From the NCBI GenBank assembly GCA_964412015.1, contig CAYPMO010000014.1:9260-73259 (forward strand): DNA of 64,000 bases, written 5' to 3'. Positions 43,483 to 52,780 of the stretch are shown here, one piece after another; the stretch's first letter is position 1, and the number at the start of each line of letters is the position of its first letter. The translations under genes were made by a program, and so were the position numbers. The stretch is from SZUA-318 sp964412015 (GTDB lineage: Bacteria > Gemmatimonadota > Gemmatimonadetes > Longimicrobiales > Gaopeijiaceae). A model generated the notes under the pieces. The model was not told the origin of the DNA, did not search any database, and saw only the letters and a list, made by a program, of their open reading frames with translations.

Positions 43483-46005
43483 ATGGTGTACCACGTGGCG
43501 TCCCGTGCGGTGTCGGCGCTTCTTCTGACCTCCCTCTTGTCCCCCGGTCCGGCCGCGAGCCAGCAGCGGGGCGGCGCGGCGTCCGACACCACCCCGCTCC
43601 CCACGATCGAGGCGAAGACCGCGGGGATGCGGAAGCTCGATGGCTTCATCCCGGCCTACTGGGAGGAGTCGGCCGGGAAGATGTGGATGGAGATCGGCCG
43701 CTGGAACGAGGAGCTGCTCCATTACGCGTCGCTCCCGGCGGGCATGGGCCAGAACGACGTGGGGTTGAACCGGGGCGATCTCTCCAGCGAGCACGTCGTC
43801 GTGTTCAAGCGCGTCGGTCCGAAGGTGCTCATGGAGGAGCCCAACTACCGGTACCGCGCGGTCTCCGACGACCCGCTCGAGCGGAAGTCCGTGGAGGACG
43901 GCTTCCCGACCTCGATCCTCTGGGGGTTCACGGTCGCGGCCGAGACCGGGACCCGCGTGCTCGTGGACGCCACCGAGTTCTTCCTCTCCGACTGGCACGG
44001 CGTCATCGGAACGCTCCGCCGCACGAACCAGGGCACGTTCCGCCTCGAGAGCTCCCGGAGCGCGTTCTTCCTGCCCCGCACGAAGGCGTTCCCGAAGAAC
44101 ACCGAGGTCGAGGTGACGCTCACGTTCACCTCGGACCAGGCCGGCGACCTGGTCCGGAGCGTGACGCCCACGGCCGGCGCGCTGACCGTGCGCGAACACC
44201 ATTCGTTCGTCGAGCTCCCGCCCCTCGGGAGCTTCAGGCCGCGCAAGGCCGACCCCCGCGCCGGGTTCAGCGGCATCGACTACATGGACTACGCCCAGCC
44301 CATCGGCGAGGACCTCACCCAGCGCTACATCGCCCGCCACCGCATCGAGAAGCGGAATCCCGACGCGGCGCGCTCGGAGCCCGTCGAGCCGATCATCTAC
44401 TATCTGGACCCCGGCACGCCCGAGCCGGTGCGCTCGGCGCTCCTCGAGGGAGGTGCCTGGTGGAACCAGGCGTTCGAGGCGGCGGGCTTCATCGACGCGT
44501 TCCGCATGGAGGTGCTCCCGGACACCGCCGACCCGATGGACGCCCGCTACAACGTGCTCCAGTGGGTGCACCGCTCGACGCGCGGGTGGAGCTACGGCAA
44601 CTCGATCGTGGATCCCCGCACGGGCGAGATCCTGAAGGGCCACGTCACGCTCGGCTCGCTCCGCGTGCGGCAGGACTACCTCCTCGGCGAGGGGCTCCTC
44701 TCGCCCTACGAGAACGGGGACGAAGACCCCACGGCCGTCTCCGAGATGGCGCTCCACCGCATCCGGCAGCTCTCCGCGCACGAGATGGGCCACACCCTCG
44801 GGCTCTCGCACAACTACATCTCGAGCGCACACCGGGAGCGCGGCGTCCAGTCGGTGATGGAGTACCCGCAGCCGCGCGCGACGCTCGTGAACGGCCGGGT
44901 CCACATCGGCCGCGACTCCTACGACGAGGGCATCGGCGCATGGGACAAGGTCGCGATCGCCTATGGCTATACACAGTTCCCCGAAGGCACGGACGAGGAC
45001 GCCGCGCTCGAGAAGATCCTGATGGACGCGGAGCGCGACGGCATCATCCTGCTCACGGACCAGGACGCGCGGCCCGCGGGTAGCGCGCATCCCCAGGTCC
45101 ACCTCTGGGACAACGGGGAAAACGTGGCCGAGGAGCTCCACCGCATGATGGACGTGCGCCGCGTCGCGCTCGAGCGGTTCGGCGAGCGCGCCATCAAGAC
45201 CGGCGAGCCGCTGGCCACCCTGGAGGAGGTGCTCGTCCCGCTCTACCTGCACCACCGCTACCAGGCGGAGGCCACCACGAAGGTCGTCGCCGGCCAGTAC
45301 TACACGTACGCGATGCGCGGCGACGGGCAGGAGCCCCTCCGCGCCGTCCCGGCCTCGGAGCAGCGCGCGGCGCTCACGGCGCTCATGCGCACGCTCGACC
45401 CCAAGGAGCTCGCGATCCCGCGGAGCGTGCTCGCGAAGCTTCCGCCGCGGCCCTTCCGCTACCAACCGCACCAGGATCTGTTCGCGCGCACGACAGGCCT
45501 CGTGTTCGACGCGGTGACGCCGGCGGCGAGCGCGGCCGACGTGACGCTCATGTTCCTGTTCCACCCCGAGCGCGCCGCGAGGATGGTCCAGCAGAACGCG
45601 CTCGATTCGTCGCTTCCCAGCCTCTCGGAGGTGATCGCCACGGTGCGCCAGGCGACGTTCGGCCTGAGCCCCTCGGACGGCTACGAGGCCGAGATCAACC
45701 GCGCGGTCGAGACCGCGTTCGTGGCGCGCCTCATGGCGCTCACCGGCCGGGCGCCCAACGCCCAGGTCCGCGCGGTGGCCTCCTACGAGCTGGACGAGCT
45801 CGTCGGGTGGATGTCGGAGAGCCTCGACCAGGCGTCCGACGCGGATCGGGCGCACTACCTGATGCTCGCCGCCGAGATCAGCCGGTTCCAGCGCCGCGAG
45901 TTCGATCCCTCGATGATGCCGGCGACGCCCGAGGCGCCTCCGGGGGCCCCCATCGGGGAGCCCCCGCTCGAGTGGCTGGGCGCGAGGGGGTGGGATCCGG
46001 CTTAG
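43483..46005 (+). CDS. Large secreted zinc metalloprotease (DUF5117/DUF4953 type)
   Basis: 840 residues, signal peptide ending near PAASQQ. The zinc site is SAHEMGHTLGLSHNYISS (His433, HExxHxxGxxHN). Other family traits: the N-terminal beta domain around DGFIPAYWEESAGKMWMEI, and NVLQWVHRSTRGWSYGNSIVDPRTGEI ahead of the zinc site. These proteins are common in soil Gemmatimonadota and Bacteroidota and are thought to degrade proteins outside the cell. A strong AAGGAGGTA ribosome site is present. Confidence 0.9.
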   Translation: MVYHVASRAVSALLLTSLLSPGPAASQQRGGAASDTTPLPTIEAKTAGMRKLDGFIPAYWEESAGKMWMEIGRWNEELLHYASLPAGMGQNDVGLNRGDLSSEHVVVFKRVGPKVLMEEPNYRYRAVSDDPLERKSVEDGFPTSILWGFTVAAETGTRVLVDATEFFLSDWHGVIGTLRRTNQGTFRLESSRSAFFLPRTKAFPKNTEVEVTLTFTSDQAGDLVRSVTPTAGALTVREHHSFVELPPLGSFRPRKADPRAGFSGIDYMDYAQPIGEDLTQRYIARHRIEKRNPDAARSEPVEPIIYYLDPGTPEPVRSALLEGGAWWNQAFEAAGFIDAFRMEVLPDTADPMDARYNVLQWVHRSTRGWSYGNSIVDPRTGEILKGHVTLGSLRVRQDYLLGEGLLSPYENGDEDPTAVSEMALHRIRQLSAHEMGHTLGLSHNYISSAHRERGVQSVMEYPQPRATLVNGRVHIGRDSYDEGIGAWDKVAIAYGYTQFPEGTDEDAALEKILMDAERDGIILLTDQDARPAGSAHPQVHLWDNGENVAEELHRMMDVRRVALERFGERAIKTGEPLATLEEVLVPLYLHHRYQAEATTKVVAGQYYTYAMRGDGQEPLRAVPASEQRAALTALMRTLDPKELAIPRSVLAKLPPRPFRYQPHQDLFARTTGLVFDAVTPAASAADVTLMFLFHPERAARMVQQNALDSSLPSLSEVIATVRQATFGLSPSDGYEAEINRAVETAFVARLMALTGRAPNAQVRAVASYELDELVGWMSESLDQASDADRAHYLMLAAEISRFQRREFDPSMMPATPEAPPGAPIGEPPLEWLGARGWDPA

Positions 46006-46037
46006 ATTTCAGACGGACTCCCCCAGGAGCGCGCCGC

Positions 46038-46301
46038 GTGATCATCACCGACGAGATGCGCTCGCAGCTCCTCAAGCGAGCCGGGTACCGCTGCGAGTGC
46101 ATGGGCGGCAACTGCCGCCACCACCGCAAGGGCGCACGCTGCCCCAGGAGACTGCGACCCAACGAGTGGAAGGTCTACTACCGAACCGAGGCGGCCGGTG
46201 CCAACCTCTGGAACCTCGAGGCGTGGTGTCTCACCTGCTTCGAGAACAACTTCGGGGCCGGAAAGGGGCGCGAAAGCGCGGAGGAAGCGCCGAAGCGGTA
46301 G
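46038..46301 (+). CDS. Small HNH-fold zinc protein lacking catalytic histidines
   Basis: 87 residues from a GTG with AGGAGC upstream. RSQLLKRAGYRCECMGGNCRHHR and CLTCFENNFGAGK look like the cysteine pairs of an HNH nuclease zinc finger, with NLWNLEAW matching the usual NLxxLC strand. The His-rich catalytic strand reads VYYRTE and the last CxxH is CxxF, so nuclease activity seems lost. It may be a DNA- or RNA-binding relic. It begins 32 bp after the metalloprotease. Confidence 0.55.
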   Translation: MIITDEMRSQLLKRAGYRCECMGGNCRHHRKGARCPRRLRPNEWKVYYRTEAAGANLWNLEAWCLTCFENNFGAGKGRESAEEAPKR

Positions 46302-46313
46302 GCCACCGAACAC

Positions 46314-46398
46314 CCCCGGGTCAGTACCTCGACTCCAACTCCGCCTGCGGCGTGATCCTCATCGGGACGCGGAGGGGAGGCGACGTCCGAGGCGGTAG
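46314..46398 (+). repeat. Copy A of an 86-bp direct repeat; 3' remnant of a plug-domain gene
   Basis: This stretch is almost identical to 48725-48810, the last 86 bp of the gene at 47776: two substitutions and one missing G. It encodes GQYLDSNSACGVILIGTRRG and then shifts frame. It is therefore a gene-end remnant, and together with copy B it brackets the DUF4143 ATPase gene and the intact plug gene. Confidence 0.85.
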
Positions 46399-46440
46399 AA
46401 GGTGCTTGACAATTCCGCAATGTCACTGCTGATTTACGGC

Positions 46441-47646
46441 ATGTGGATTGCGCGTGATTGGGCCGCAGCCCTCCGATCCCTTGCTCGGGCCTTCCCGGCC
46501 GTGCTCGTCACCGGTCCGCGGCAAGTGGGCAAGACCTCCCTCCTCCGGCGCGAACACCCCCACGCCACCTACGTCACCTTCGACGACCCCTCCGTCGCTC
46601 GCCATGCCGAGACCGAGCCCGACGACTTCCTCTCCCGCCTCGCCGAACCTGTCCTGTTGGACGAGGTGCAGTACGTTCCGGGCCTCTTCCGCCACCTGAA
46701 GCGACGCATCGACGAGGATCGACGGCCCGGCCGGTTCGTCATGACGGGCTCCCAAAGCTTCGCGTTGATGGAGAACGTCTCCGAGAGCCTCGCGGGACGG
46801 TGCGCCATCCTCGAGATGAGCTCGCTCTCGTTCACGGAGGCGCGCCGGGCCGTCCCGGAGCTCCCGGACCTGGAGTTCACGGTGCGCGGGGGGTTCCCCG
46901 AGCTCTACGCCGGACGCATCGAGCGCGCCGGCGACTGGTACACGGCCTACCTGGCCACGTACCTGGAGCGGGACGTACGGAACCTCCGGCAGGTGGGGGA
47001 CCTGAGGGACTTCGACCGCTTCCTGCGCGCGGCCGCGCTCCGCTCCGGCACCGTGTTGTCGTACGCGGACCTGGCCCGAGACGTCGGTGTGGCACCGAAC
47101 ACCATCAAGGCATGGATCTCCGTGCTCCAGGCCTCGGGGCAGATCCACCTCCTGGAGCCGTATCACCGCAGCATGGGCAAGCGGCTCGTGAAGTCCCCCA
47201 AGCTCTACTTCATGGACTCGGGGCTCGCCTGCTTCCTGGTCGGCATCCAGGACGTCGAATCGCTACGGGCATCGCCGCTGGCAGGAGCGCTCTGGGAGAC
47301 GTTCGTCGTTGGCCAGGTCCTCCGGCACTTCCAGGTCGACAAACAGCGGCCGCCGGTCTGGTTCTGGAGGACCGCCTCCGGAGTCGAGGTGGACCTTCTG
47401 ATCGAGCGCGGCGGCCGGTTCACCGGCCTGGAGTGCAAGCTGTCGGAGCGACCCGGGACCGAGGCCCTGCGTGGCTTCCACGGGTTGACCGCGCTCTACG
47501 GGCACGACGCGCTGGAGGCGGGCTTCGTCGCTTGCCGGACGTCGCACCCGTACCGGATCGGCGACGATCCCCCCGTGAGGGCCGTGGGTGTGGCGGATCT
47601 CGTCGCCGCGCTGGGGAGCCGGCCTCAGGGCACGGTAGCCGGCTAG
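46441..47646 (+). CDS. AAA ATPase with DUF4143 C-terminal domain
   Basis: 401 residues from the ATG at 46441; earlier in-frame starts exist at 46402 (GTG) and 46420. Walker A is VLVTGPRQVGKTSLLR, Walker B VLLDEVQYV, and a sensor-like segment VMTGSQSFAL follows, as in the DUF4143 group. The middle has a winged-HTH-like stretch (SYADLARDVGVAPNTIKAWISVLQ), and the C-terminus is the nuclease-like DUF4143 domain (GVEVDLLIERGGRFTGLECKLS). Such genes are widespread, mobile and of unproven function. The 86-bp repeat on its left supports acquisition or rearrangement. Confidence 0.85.
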   Translation: MWIARDWAAALRSLARAFPAVLVTGPRQVGKTSLLRREHPHATYVTFDDPSVARHAETEPDDFLSRLAEPVLLDEVQYVPGLFRHLKRRIDEDRRPGRFVMTGSQSFALMENVSESLAGRCAILEMSSLSFTEARRAVPELPDLEFTVRGGFPELYAGRIERAGDWYTAYLATYLERDVRNLRQVGDLRDFDRFLRAAALRSGTVLSYADLARDVGVAPNTIKAWISVLQASGQIHLLEPYHRSMGKRLVKSPKLYFMDSGLACFLVGIQDVESLRASPLAGALWETFVVGQVLRHFQVDKQRPPVWFWRTASGVEVDLLIERGGRFTGLECKLSERPGTEALRGFHGLTALYGHDALEAGFVACRTSHPYRIGDDPPVRAVGVADLVAALGSRPQGTVAG

Positions 47647-47775
47647 CGAGGGATCGCCTCCTCCCGACGTCCCGACGGGAATGGACCCCGCGCGATCCGT
47701 CTTGCCCCTAGCCTGCGGGCAGCGTATCGTGACGTTGGGAGGAGCGGCCGGCCATCCGCGCCGGCCCCGGGGATC

Positions 47776-48810
47776 ATGAAGGCTCTTCCGCTGGCCCTCG
47801 TCGCCCTCTGCTCGGCGCTGTATGCCCCTGCCCTCGGCGCCCAGGACGTCTCCTGTCCACCGCCCGATGCGGCCGCCCGGATGGGAGCCGTGATCGGCAC
47901 GGTCATGGACGCCCTCGGCGGCGCTCCCGTCGCGTCCGCCCGCGTCGAGCTGCGCAGGCCCCGGTTCGAAGCGCCCCTTCGGGCGCAGTCCGACCGCGAC
48001 GGCCGCTTCGTCTTCTGCTCCGTGCCCGCGGGTGAGGTCGTGGTGTCCGCGCGGGAGGGGGAGCGCAGGGGGGCGGTCGGTCCCGCGGTGCTGGAGGCGG
48101 GCGCGACGCTCGAGGTCGTCGTCGAGGTGTGGAGCGCGATGGGGGCCAGCGGCACGCTGGCGGGCGAGATCGTGAACGCCGAAACGGAGAAGCCCGTGGA
48201 GGGCGCCTACGTCCTCTTGCCGGAGCTCGGACAGTCCTCGGTCTCCAACCAACTGGGACGGTTCGTGTTCGCGTCCCTCCCGCCGGGAAGCGCCACGCTC
48301 CAGGTCCGGCGCCTGGGCTACGCCGACGCCCAGGGAACCGTCGAGATCGAGGCGGGCAGGACGACGGAGACCCGCGTGTCGCTCACGGTCGAGGCGATCG
48401 GCATGGAGCCCATCGTGGTGACCGCGGTGAGCCGCCGGATCCAGCTCCCGGGCCTCGAGGACTTCGAGCGCCGCTACTTCAGCGGGTGGGGCAAGTTCGT
48501 GCTCGAGGAGGAGATCCGGGTGCGGAACCCGAGCAAGCTCTCGCAGGTGCTGCCCGAGACCGGTGTGGAGGTCCTGGGCAACGGCATGCAGGTGATCATC
48601 AGCAGCTTGCTCTACCAGTGGCCCGACCCGGGGCAGGACCCCGCGCAGGAGGCGGCCGACGCCGTGAACCTCATCCACCCGAGCGAGATCCTGGCGGTCG
48701 AGGTGTACCGCGGCCCCGCCGAGACCCCGGGTCAGTACCTCGACTCCAACTCCGCCTGCGGCGTCATCCTCATCTGGACGCGGAGGGGAGGCGACGTCCG
48801 GAGGCGGTAG
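47776..48810 (+). CDS. Secreted protein with two carboxypeptidase-regulatory-like domains and a TonB-plug tail
   Basis: 344 residues, signal peptide ending GALGAQ. Two beta-sandwich repeats: IGTVMDALGGAPVASARVEL...DGRFVFCSVPAGEV and AGEIVNAETEKPVEGAYVLL...LGRFVFASLPPGSATLQVRRLGY. The C-terminal part reads as a plug (IHPSEILAVEVYRGPAETPGQYL, SACGVILIWTRRG), but there is no barrel. It is the third orphan-plug protein of the window. Its last 86 bp are duplicated at 46314-46398. Confidence 0.8.
   Translation: MKALPLALVALCSALYAPALGAQDVSCPPPDAAARMGAVIGTVMDALGGAPVASARVELRRPRFEAPLRAQSDRDGRFVFCSVPAGEVVVSAREGERRGAVGPAVLEAGATLEVVVEVWSAMGASGTLAGEIVNAETEKPVEGAYVLLPELGQSSVSNQLGRFVFASLPPGSATLQVRRLGYADAQGTVEIEAGRTTETRVSLTVEAIGMEPIVVTAVSRRIQLPGLEDFERRYFSGWGKFVLEEEIRVRNPSKLSQVLPETGVEVLGNGMQVIISSLLYQWPDPGQDPAQEAADAVNLIHPSEILAVEVYRGPAETPGQYLDSNSACGVILIWTRRGGDVRRR
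48725..48810 (+). repeat. Copy B of the 86-bp direct repeat
   Basis: This is the intact 3' end of the plug-domain gene, matching 46314-46398 with two substitutions and one single-base indel. The stop codon is the right end of the match. Confidence 0.85.
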
Positions 48811-48956
48811 GACGGCGCGGAGTCGCCGTCGTCGGATTCCGGGAGAGAATCGGCGCTCGATGCCGGTGCTGGACACCGGCAGGTAACACTGGTTGCGCCT
48901 CGTCTCTTTCCCCCGCACCCTTTCCCTGATCCGCCTCCCTATCCGAGGGTCCACCC

Positions 48957-51791
48957 ATGCGTCTCCGTCCCCTCCGCTCCTTCCGCCGCGCCGCCGGGCC
49001 TGGCCCCCGGTTCGCCCAGCCGGCCGCCGCCCTCCTTCTCCTCGCCGCGCTCTCGCTGCCGGCATCGGCCCAGAACCTCACCACGCCCGAGCAGTTCTTC
49101 GGGCACGCCATCGGCGCCGACTACCAGCTCCCGAACTACACCCAGTTCGAAGCCTACCTGCGCATCCTCGATCGTGAGAGTCCGCGCCTGGTCGTCGAGG
49201 AGATCGGCACGACGTGCGAGGGCCGCGCGGAGCTCATGGCGATCGTCACCTCGCCCGAGAACCACGCGCGCCTGGCGCGCTACAAGGAGATCTCGCAGCG
49301 CCTGGCGCTCGCCGAGGGCGTGAGCGAGGCGGAGGCGCGCGCGCTCGCCAAGGAAGGCAAGGCGGTCGTCTGGATCGACGGGGGCCTGCACGCCTCCGAG
49401 ATCCTCGGCGCGCAGCAGCTCATGGAGACCATCTGGCAGATGGTCAGCTTCAACGACGAGGAGACGCTCCGGTTCCTGGACGACCTCGTCATGCTCTTCG
49501 TCCACGCCAACCCGGACGGCCAGGAGCTGCTCGGCGACTGGTACATGCGCGAGCCGGACCCGCTCGAGCGCACGACGGGCGGCATCCCGCGTCTCTACCA
49601 CAAGTACGTCGGGCACGACAACAACCGTGACTCCTACATGGTCGCCATGCCCGAGACCGAGAACATGGCCCGCATCCTCTACATCGAGTGGATGCCGCAG
49701 ATCATGTACAACCACCACCAGGTCGGCCCCGCCGGGGCGATCATGTGGGCGCCCCCGTTCCGCTACCCGGCCAACTACAACATCGACCCGATGGTGCTCG
49801 CCGGCATCGAGCGGGTCGGCCTCGCCATGCAGGCTCGCTTCGTCTTCGAGGACAAGCCGGGCGTGACGATGCGCGAGGGTGGCCCGTTCTCCACCTGGTG
49901 GAACGGCGGCCTCCGGACGACCGCGTACTTCCACAACATCATCGGGCTCCTCACGGAGTCGCAGGGCAACCCGACGCCGATCGAGATCCCGTTCGTTCCG
50001 AGCCGGATCCTGCCCGACGGGGACACGTTCCTCCCGATCTCTCCACAGACGTGGCACTTCCGCCAGTCGGTGGACTATTCGGTCACGGCCAACCGGGCGG
50101 TGCTGGACTACGCCTCCAGGAACAGGGAGCAGGTGCTCCTCGAGATCTGGAAGGCGGCCCGGAGCCAGATCGACAAGGGGAGCACGGACACCTGGACGCT
50201 GACGCCCAGCCGCCTCGACCGGCTCCGGGAGGTGCTGGAGCGCGACGGCAACCCCGAGCGGTTCCTCGGGGCCCAGACCGGGGCGCTGGCCGGGTACTTC
50301 TCCTCCGGCGTGCCCTCGCGGTACTTCGAGTCCGAGCTCCGCAAGCCCGAGGACCGGGACCCGCGAGGCTACATCGTCCCCTCGGACCAGAAGGACTTCC
50401 CCACCGCCACGAAGTTCATCAACGCGCTGCTCAAGAACGGCGTCGTCGTCCACCGCGCCCCGCGGGCGTTCGAGGTGCTCGGCAAGCGCTATCCGGCGGG
50501 CTCGTTCGTCGTGAAGACCGCACAGGCCTACCGGCCCCACGTCCTGGACATGTTCGAGCCCCAGGACCACCCCAACGACTTCAAGTACGAGGGCGGACCC
50601 CCGGTCGCCCCCTACGACAACGCCGGCTACACGCTCGCCTACCAGATGGGCGTGTCGTTCGACCGGATCCTCGAGGGGTTCGACGGTCCGTTCGAGCGCG
50701 TCAGCGGCCTCCAGGATCCCCTCCCCGGGGACGTCACGGACATGGAGCGCGCGGCCGGGTTCCTGCTCAGCCACGCCCAGAACGACGTCGCCATCGTGAC
50801 CAACCGGTTGCTCGCGGACGGCTCGGAGGTTAACTGGATCAAGGAGCCTTTAACGGTTAGGGGCCAGACCTTCCCCGCCGGGACCGTGTACGTCCCGGCC
50901 GGTGCAGGAGTGGTGGAAAAGCTCTCGGAATGGGCTTCGGAGCTGGGCGTGGATGTGCAAGGCGTCTCCTCCGCGCCACGCGTCCCGATGCTCGAGCTGA
51001 ACAAGGTCAGAGTGGGTCTCTGGGACCGCTACGGCGGCTCCCAGCCGTCCGGCTGGACCCGCTGGCTCTTCGAGCAGTTCGAGTTCCCCTTCCGCCTGGT
51101 CTTCCCCCAGGAGCTCGACGCGGGCGACCTGAGAAAACAGTACGACGTTCTGGTTTTCGTGACCGGCGCGATCCCCGAGGCCGATCGCGGCGGCGAGGAG
51201 TTCGACATCTTCGGCGAGGCCCCCCGGCAGGTCCCTGAAGAGTACCGCGCCTGGTTGGGGAACATCACCGTGAAGGAAACCGTCCCGCAGCTCCTCCGGT
51301 TCCTGGAGGACGGAGGGACGATCATCGCGATCGGGAGCTCGGTGGCCATCGCCCACCACGCCGGCCTGCCGGTGTCCGACCACCTCGTGGAGGCCGGTGG
51401 CGAGCCGGTGTCGGAAGACGACTACTACGTGCCGGGCTCGGTCCTCCGGGTACGGGTGGATCCGTCGCGTCCGGTCGCCTGGGGACTCGGCGAGGAGCTG
51501 GACGTGTTCTTCGCAAACAGCCCGGTCCTCAGGCTCGATCCGGCGGCCGTGCCGATGGGCCTGAAGCCCGTCGCCTGGTTCGACAGCGAGGCGCCGCTCC
51601 GGAGCGGCTGGGCCTGGGGCCAGCGCCGGCTGAAGGGCGGCGTGGCCATCGCCGAGGCGAAGGTCGGCGACGGCAACCTCTTCCTCTTCGGGCCCGAGGT
51701 GATGAACCGGGGCCAGCCGCACGGGACGTTCAAGCTCGTCTTCAACGGGATCTTCCTCGCCACCGCAACGGAGGGACGGCCGATCTCCTGA
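48957..51791 (+). CDS. Large secreted M14-family zinc carboxypeptidase
   Basis: 944 residues, signal peptide ending PASAQ. The M14 zinc ligands appear in DGGLHASEILG (His145, Glu148) and the downstream VHANPDGQELLGDWYM region; YNHHQVGP follows at about residue 245. A long C-terminal extension (from about residue 400) includes a class-I-amidotransferase-like part with VSDHLVEAGGEPVSEDDYY. This long M14 type is common in Gemmatimonadota. It probably degrades peptides in the periplasm or outside. A hairpin repeat follows the stop immediately. Confidence 0.9.
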   Translation: MRLRPLRSFRRAAGPGPRFAQPAAALLLLAALSLPASAQNLTTPEQFFGHAIGADYQLPNYTQFEAYLRILDRESPRLVVEEIGTTCEGRAELMAIVTSPENHARLARYKEISQRLALAEGVSEAEARALAKEGKAVVWIDGGLHASEILGAQQLMETIWQMVSFNDEETLRFLDDLVMLFVHANPDGQELLGDWYMREPDPLERTTGGIPRLYHKYVGHDNNRDSYMVAMPETENMARILYIEWMPQIMYNHHQVGPAGAIMWAPPFRYPANYNIDPMVLAGIERVGLAMQARFVFEDKPGVTMREGGPFSTWWNGGLRTTAYFHNIIGLLTESQGNPTPIEIPFVPSRILPDGDTFLPISPQTWHFRQSVDYSVTANRAVLDYASRNREQVLLEIWKAARSQIDKGSTDTWTLTPSRLDRLREVLERDGNPERFLGAQTGALAGYFSSGVPSRYFESELRKPEDRDPRGYIVPSDQKDFPTATKFINALLKNGVVVHRAPRAFEVLGKRYPAGSFVVKTAQAYRPHVLDMFEPQDHPNDFKYEGGPPVAPYDNAGYTLAYQMGVSFDRILEGFDGPFERVSGLQDPLPGDVTDMERAAGFLLSHAQNDVAIVTNRLLADGSEVNWIKEPLTVRGQTFPAGTVYVPAGAGVVEKLSEWASELGVDVQGVSSAPRVPMLELNKVRVGLWDRYGGSQPSGWTRWLFEQFEFPFRLVFPQELDAGDLRKQYDVLVFVTGAIPEADRGGEEFDIFGEAPRQVPEEYRAWLGNITVKETVPQLLRFLEDGGTIIAIGSSVAIAHHAGLPVSDHLVEAGGEPVSEDDYYVPGSVLRVRVDPSRPVAWGLGEELDVFFANSPVLRLDPAAVPMGLKPVAWFDSEAPLRSGWAWGQRRLKGGVAIAEAKVGDGNLFLFGPEVMNRGQPHGTFKLVFNGIFLATATEGRPIS

Positions 51792-51814
51792 GGCACGCGC
51801 GCCGATCTCGGCGC
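51791..51814. repeat. Hairpin repeat, copy 1 (left of the Xre-RES module)
   Basis: Contains GCGCCGATCTCGGCGC (51799-51814), a 7-bp perfect stem with a 2-nt loop, preceded by AGGCACG. The same 16 bp occur at 52791-52806, again preceded by GAGGCACG. The two copies bracket the toxin-antitoxin pair. Each also lies just after a stop codon and could act as a terminator. Confidence 0.75.
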
Positions 51815-51856
51815 GGCTTGACGGCAATGTGCATCCGCACGTAGAATCACGTGCGT

Positions 51857-52315
51857 ATGAACGAGAGACGGCGAGCCGGACACCGGCTCATGGACCTCGG
51901 TGCGCGACTCGTGCGCGAGTTCCAGCCCGCGTACGCCGGCTTCTCCGAGTGGGAGGAGGTCCGCCGGGCGGTCGAAGAGGGGCTACCCGTCGAGACGGTG
52001 GCGGAGCTCCAGGCGGCGCTGAAGGCGTTGGGCGTGAGCCGTCCGTCCGAGTACGTGGAGGCGATCGTGTCGCGGGCGACCCGACAGCGCAGGCGGCGCC
52101 TCAAGCCCGAGGAGGGCGAACGGTTGCTGAGGATCGCCGCGGTCATCGCCCTCGCCCTCGAGGTCTGGCGGGACGAGAAGAACGCGGGTGCGTTCCTCAC
52201 GCACCCCCACCCCCTCCTCGGCGGCGCCAAGCCGATCGAGCGGGCGATGTCCGAGATCGGAGCGCGCCAGGTCGAGGAGATCCTCTGGGGGCTGGAATAC
52301 GGTCTTCCGGTCTGA
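51857..52315 (+). CDS. Xre/MbcA/ParS-type antitoxin (DUF2384)
   Basis: 152 residues from the ATG at 51857 (a GTG at 51851 is also possible). The C-terminal DUF2384 part is clear: AGAFLTHPHPLLGGAKPIERAMSEIGARQVEEILWGLEYGLP. The N-terminal half holds the Xre-like HTH (VETVAELQAALKALGV). These antitoxins bind and neutralise the RES toxin encoded next and repress their own promoter. Confidence 0.88.
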   Translation: MNERRRAGHRLMDLGARLVREFQPAYAGFSEWEEVRRAVEEGLPVETVAELQAALKALGVSRPSEYVEAIVSRATRQRRRRLKPEEGERLLRIAAVIALALEVWRDEKNAGAFLTHPHPLLGGAKPIERAMSEIGARQVEEILWGLEYGLPV

Positions 52316-52320
52316 ATCCC

Positions 52321-52764
52321 GTGGAGGTCTTTCGCATCCACAGCCGCCGACTCGAGCCGTTGGACGGCTCCGGCGCGGCGCGCCGGGGCGGACGATGGAA
52401 CCCGCGGGGGATGGCGGTCCTCTACGCCGCCGCCGCCTTCGAGGGCGCGCTGCTCGAGCACCTCGCCCGCGCGGGCATCGGCGCGCTCGCCCCCGATCGC
52501 CTGGCATCGAGGATCCTCATCCCCGACGACGAGGATGTCGCGGTCCTCGACGAGCGCGATCATCCGGATTGGCACCGCGAGACGGTGTCTCGCCGGATCG
52601 GCGCGGCCTGGGCCACCGCCCGCGCGTCGCTGGCGCTGTCGGTGCCGTCCTACGTGGCCCGGCCCTGGGGTCGCAACATCCTCCTCAACCCCGCCCATCC
52701 GGCGTTCGGGCGGGTGACGGTCGCGGAAGTCGTCGACATCGTCTGGGATCCGCGCCTCGTCTAG
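52321..52764 (+). CDS. RES-domain toxin
   Basis: 147 residues from a GTG 5 bp after the antitoxin stop (a CTG overlapping the stop, at 52312, is an alternative). FRIHSRRLEPLDGSGAARRGGRWNPRGMAVLYAA and FEGALLEHLARAG carry the conserved Arg, GGRWN, Tyr and Glu of the RES family. Characterised members degrade NAD+ and stop growth. Confidence 0.88.
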   Translation: MEVFRIHSRRLEPLDGSGAARRGGRWNPRGMAVLYAAAAFEGALLEHLARAGIGALAPDRLASRILIPDDEDVAVLDERDHPDWHRETVSRRIGAAWATARASLALSVPSYVARPWGRNILLNPAHPAFGRVTVAEVVDIVWDPRLV

Positions 52765-52780
52765 GCCCGCCGCGACCCGA

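Noticed and set aside
43225..45855. 876-codon open frame on the minus strand opposite the metalloprotease
   Set aside because: High-GC shadow frame: Arg/Val/His-rich, no domain, no ribosome site, and lies fully antisense to a clear DUF5117-type protease. The same applies to the long frames at 3344-4864, 9678-11681, 55814-57943 and 4861-6660.
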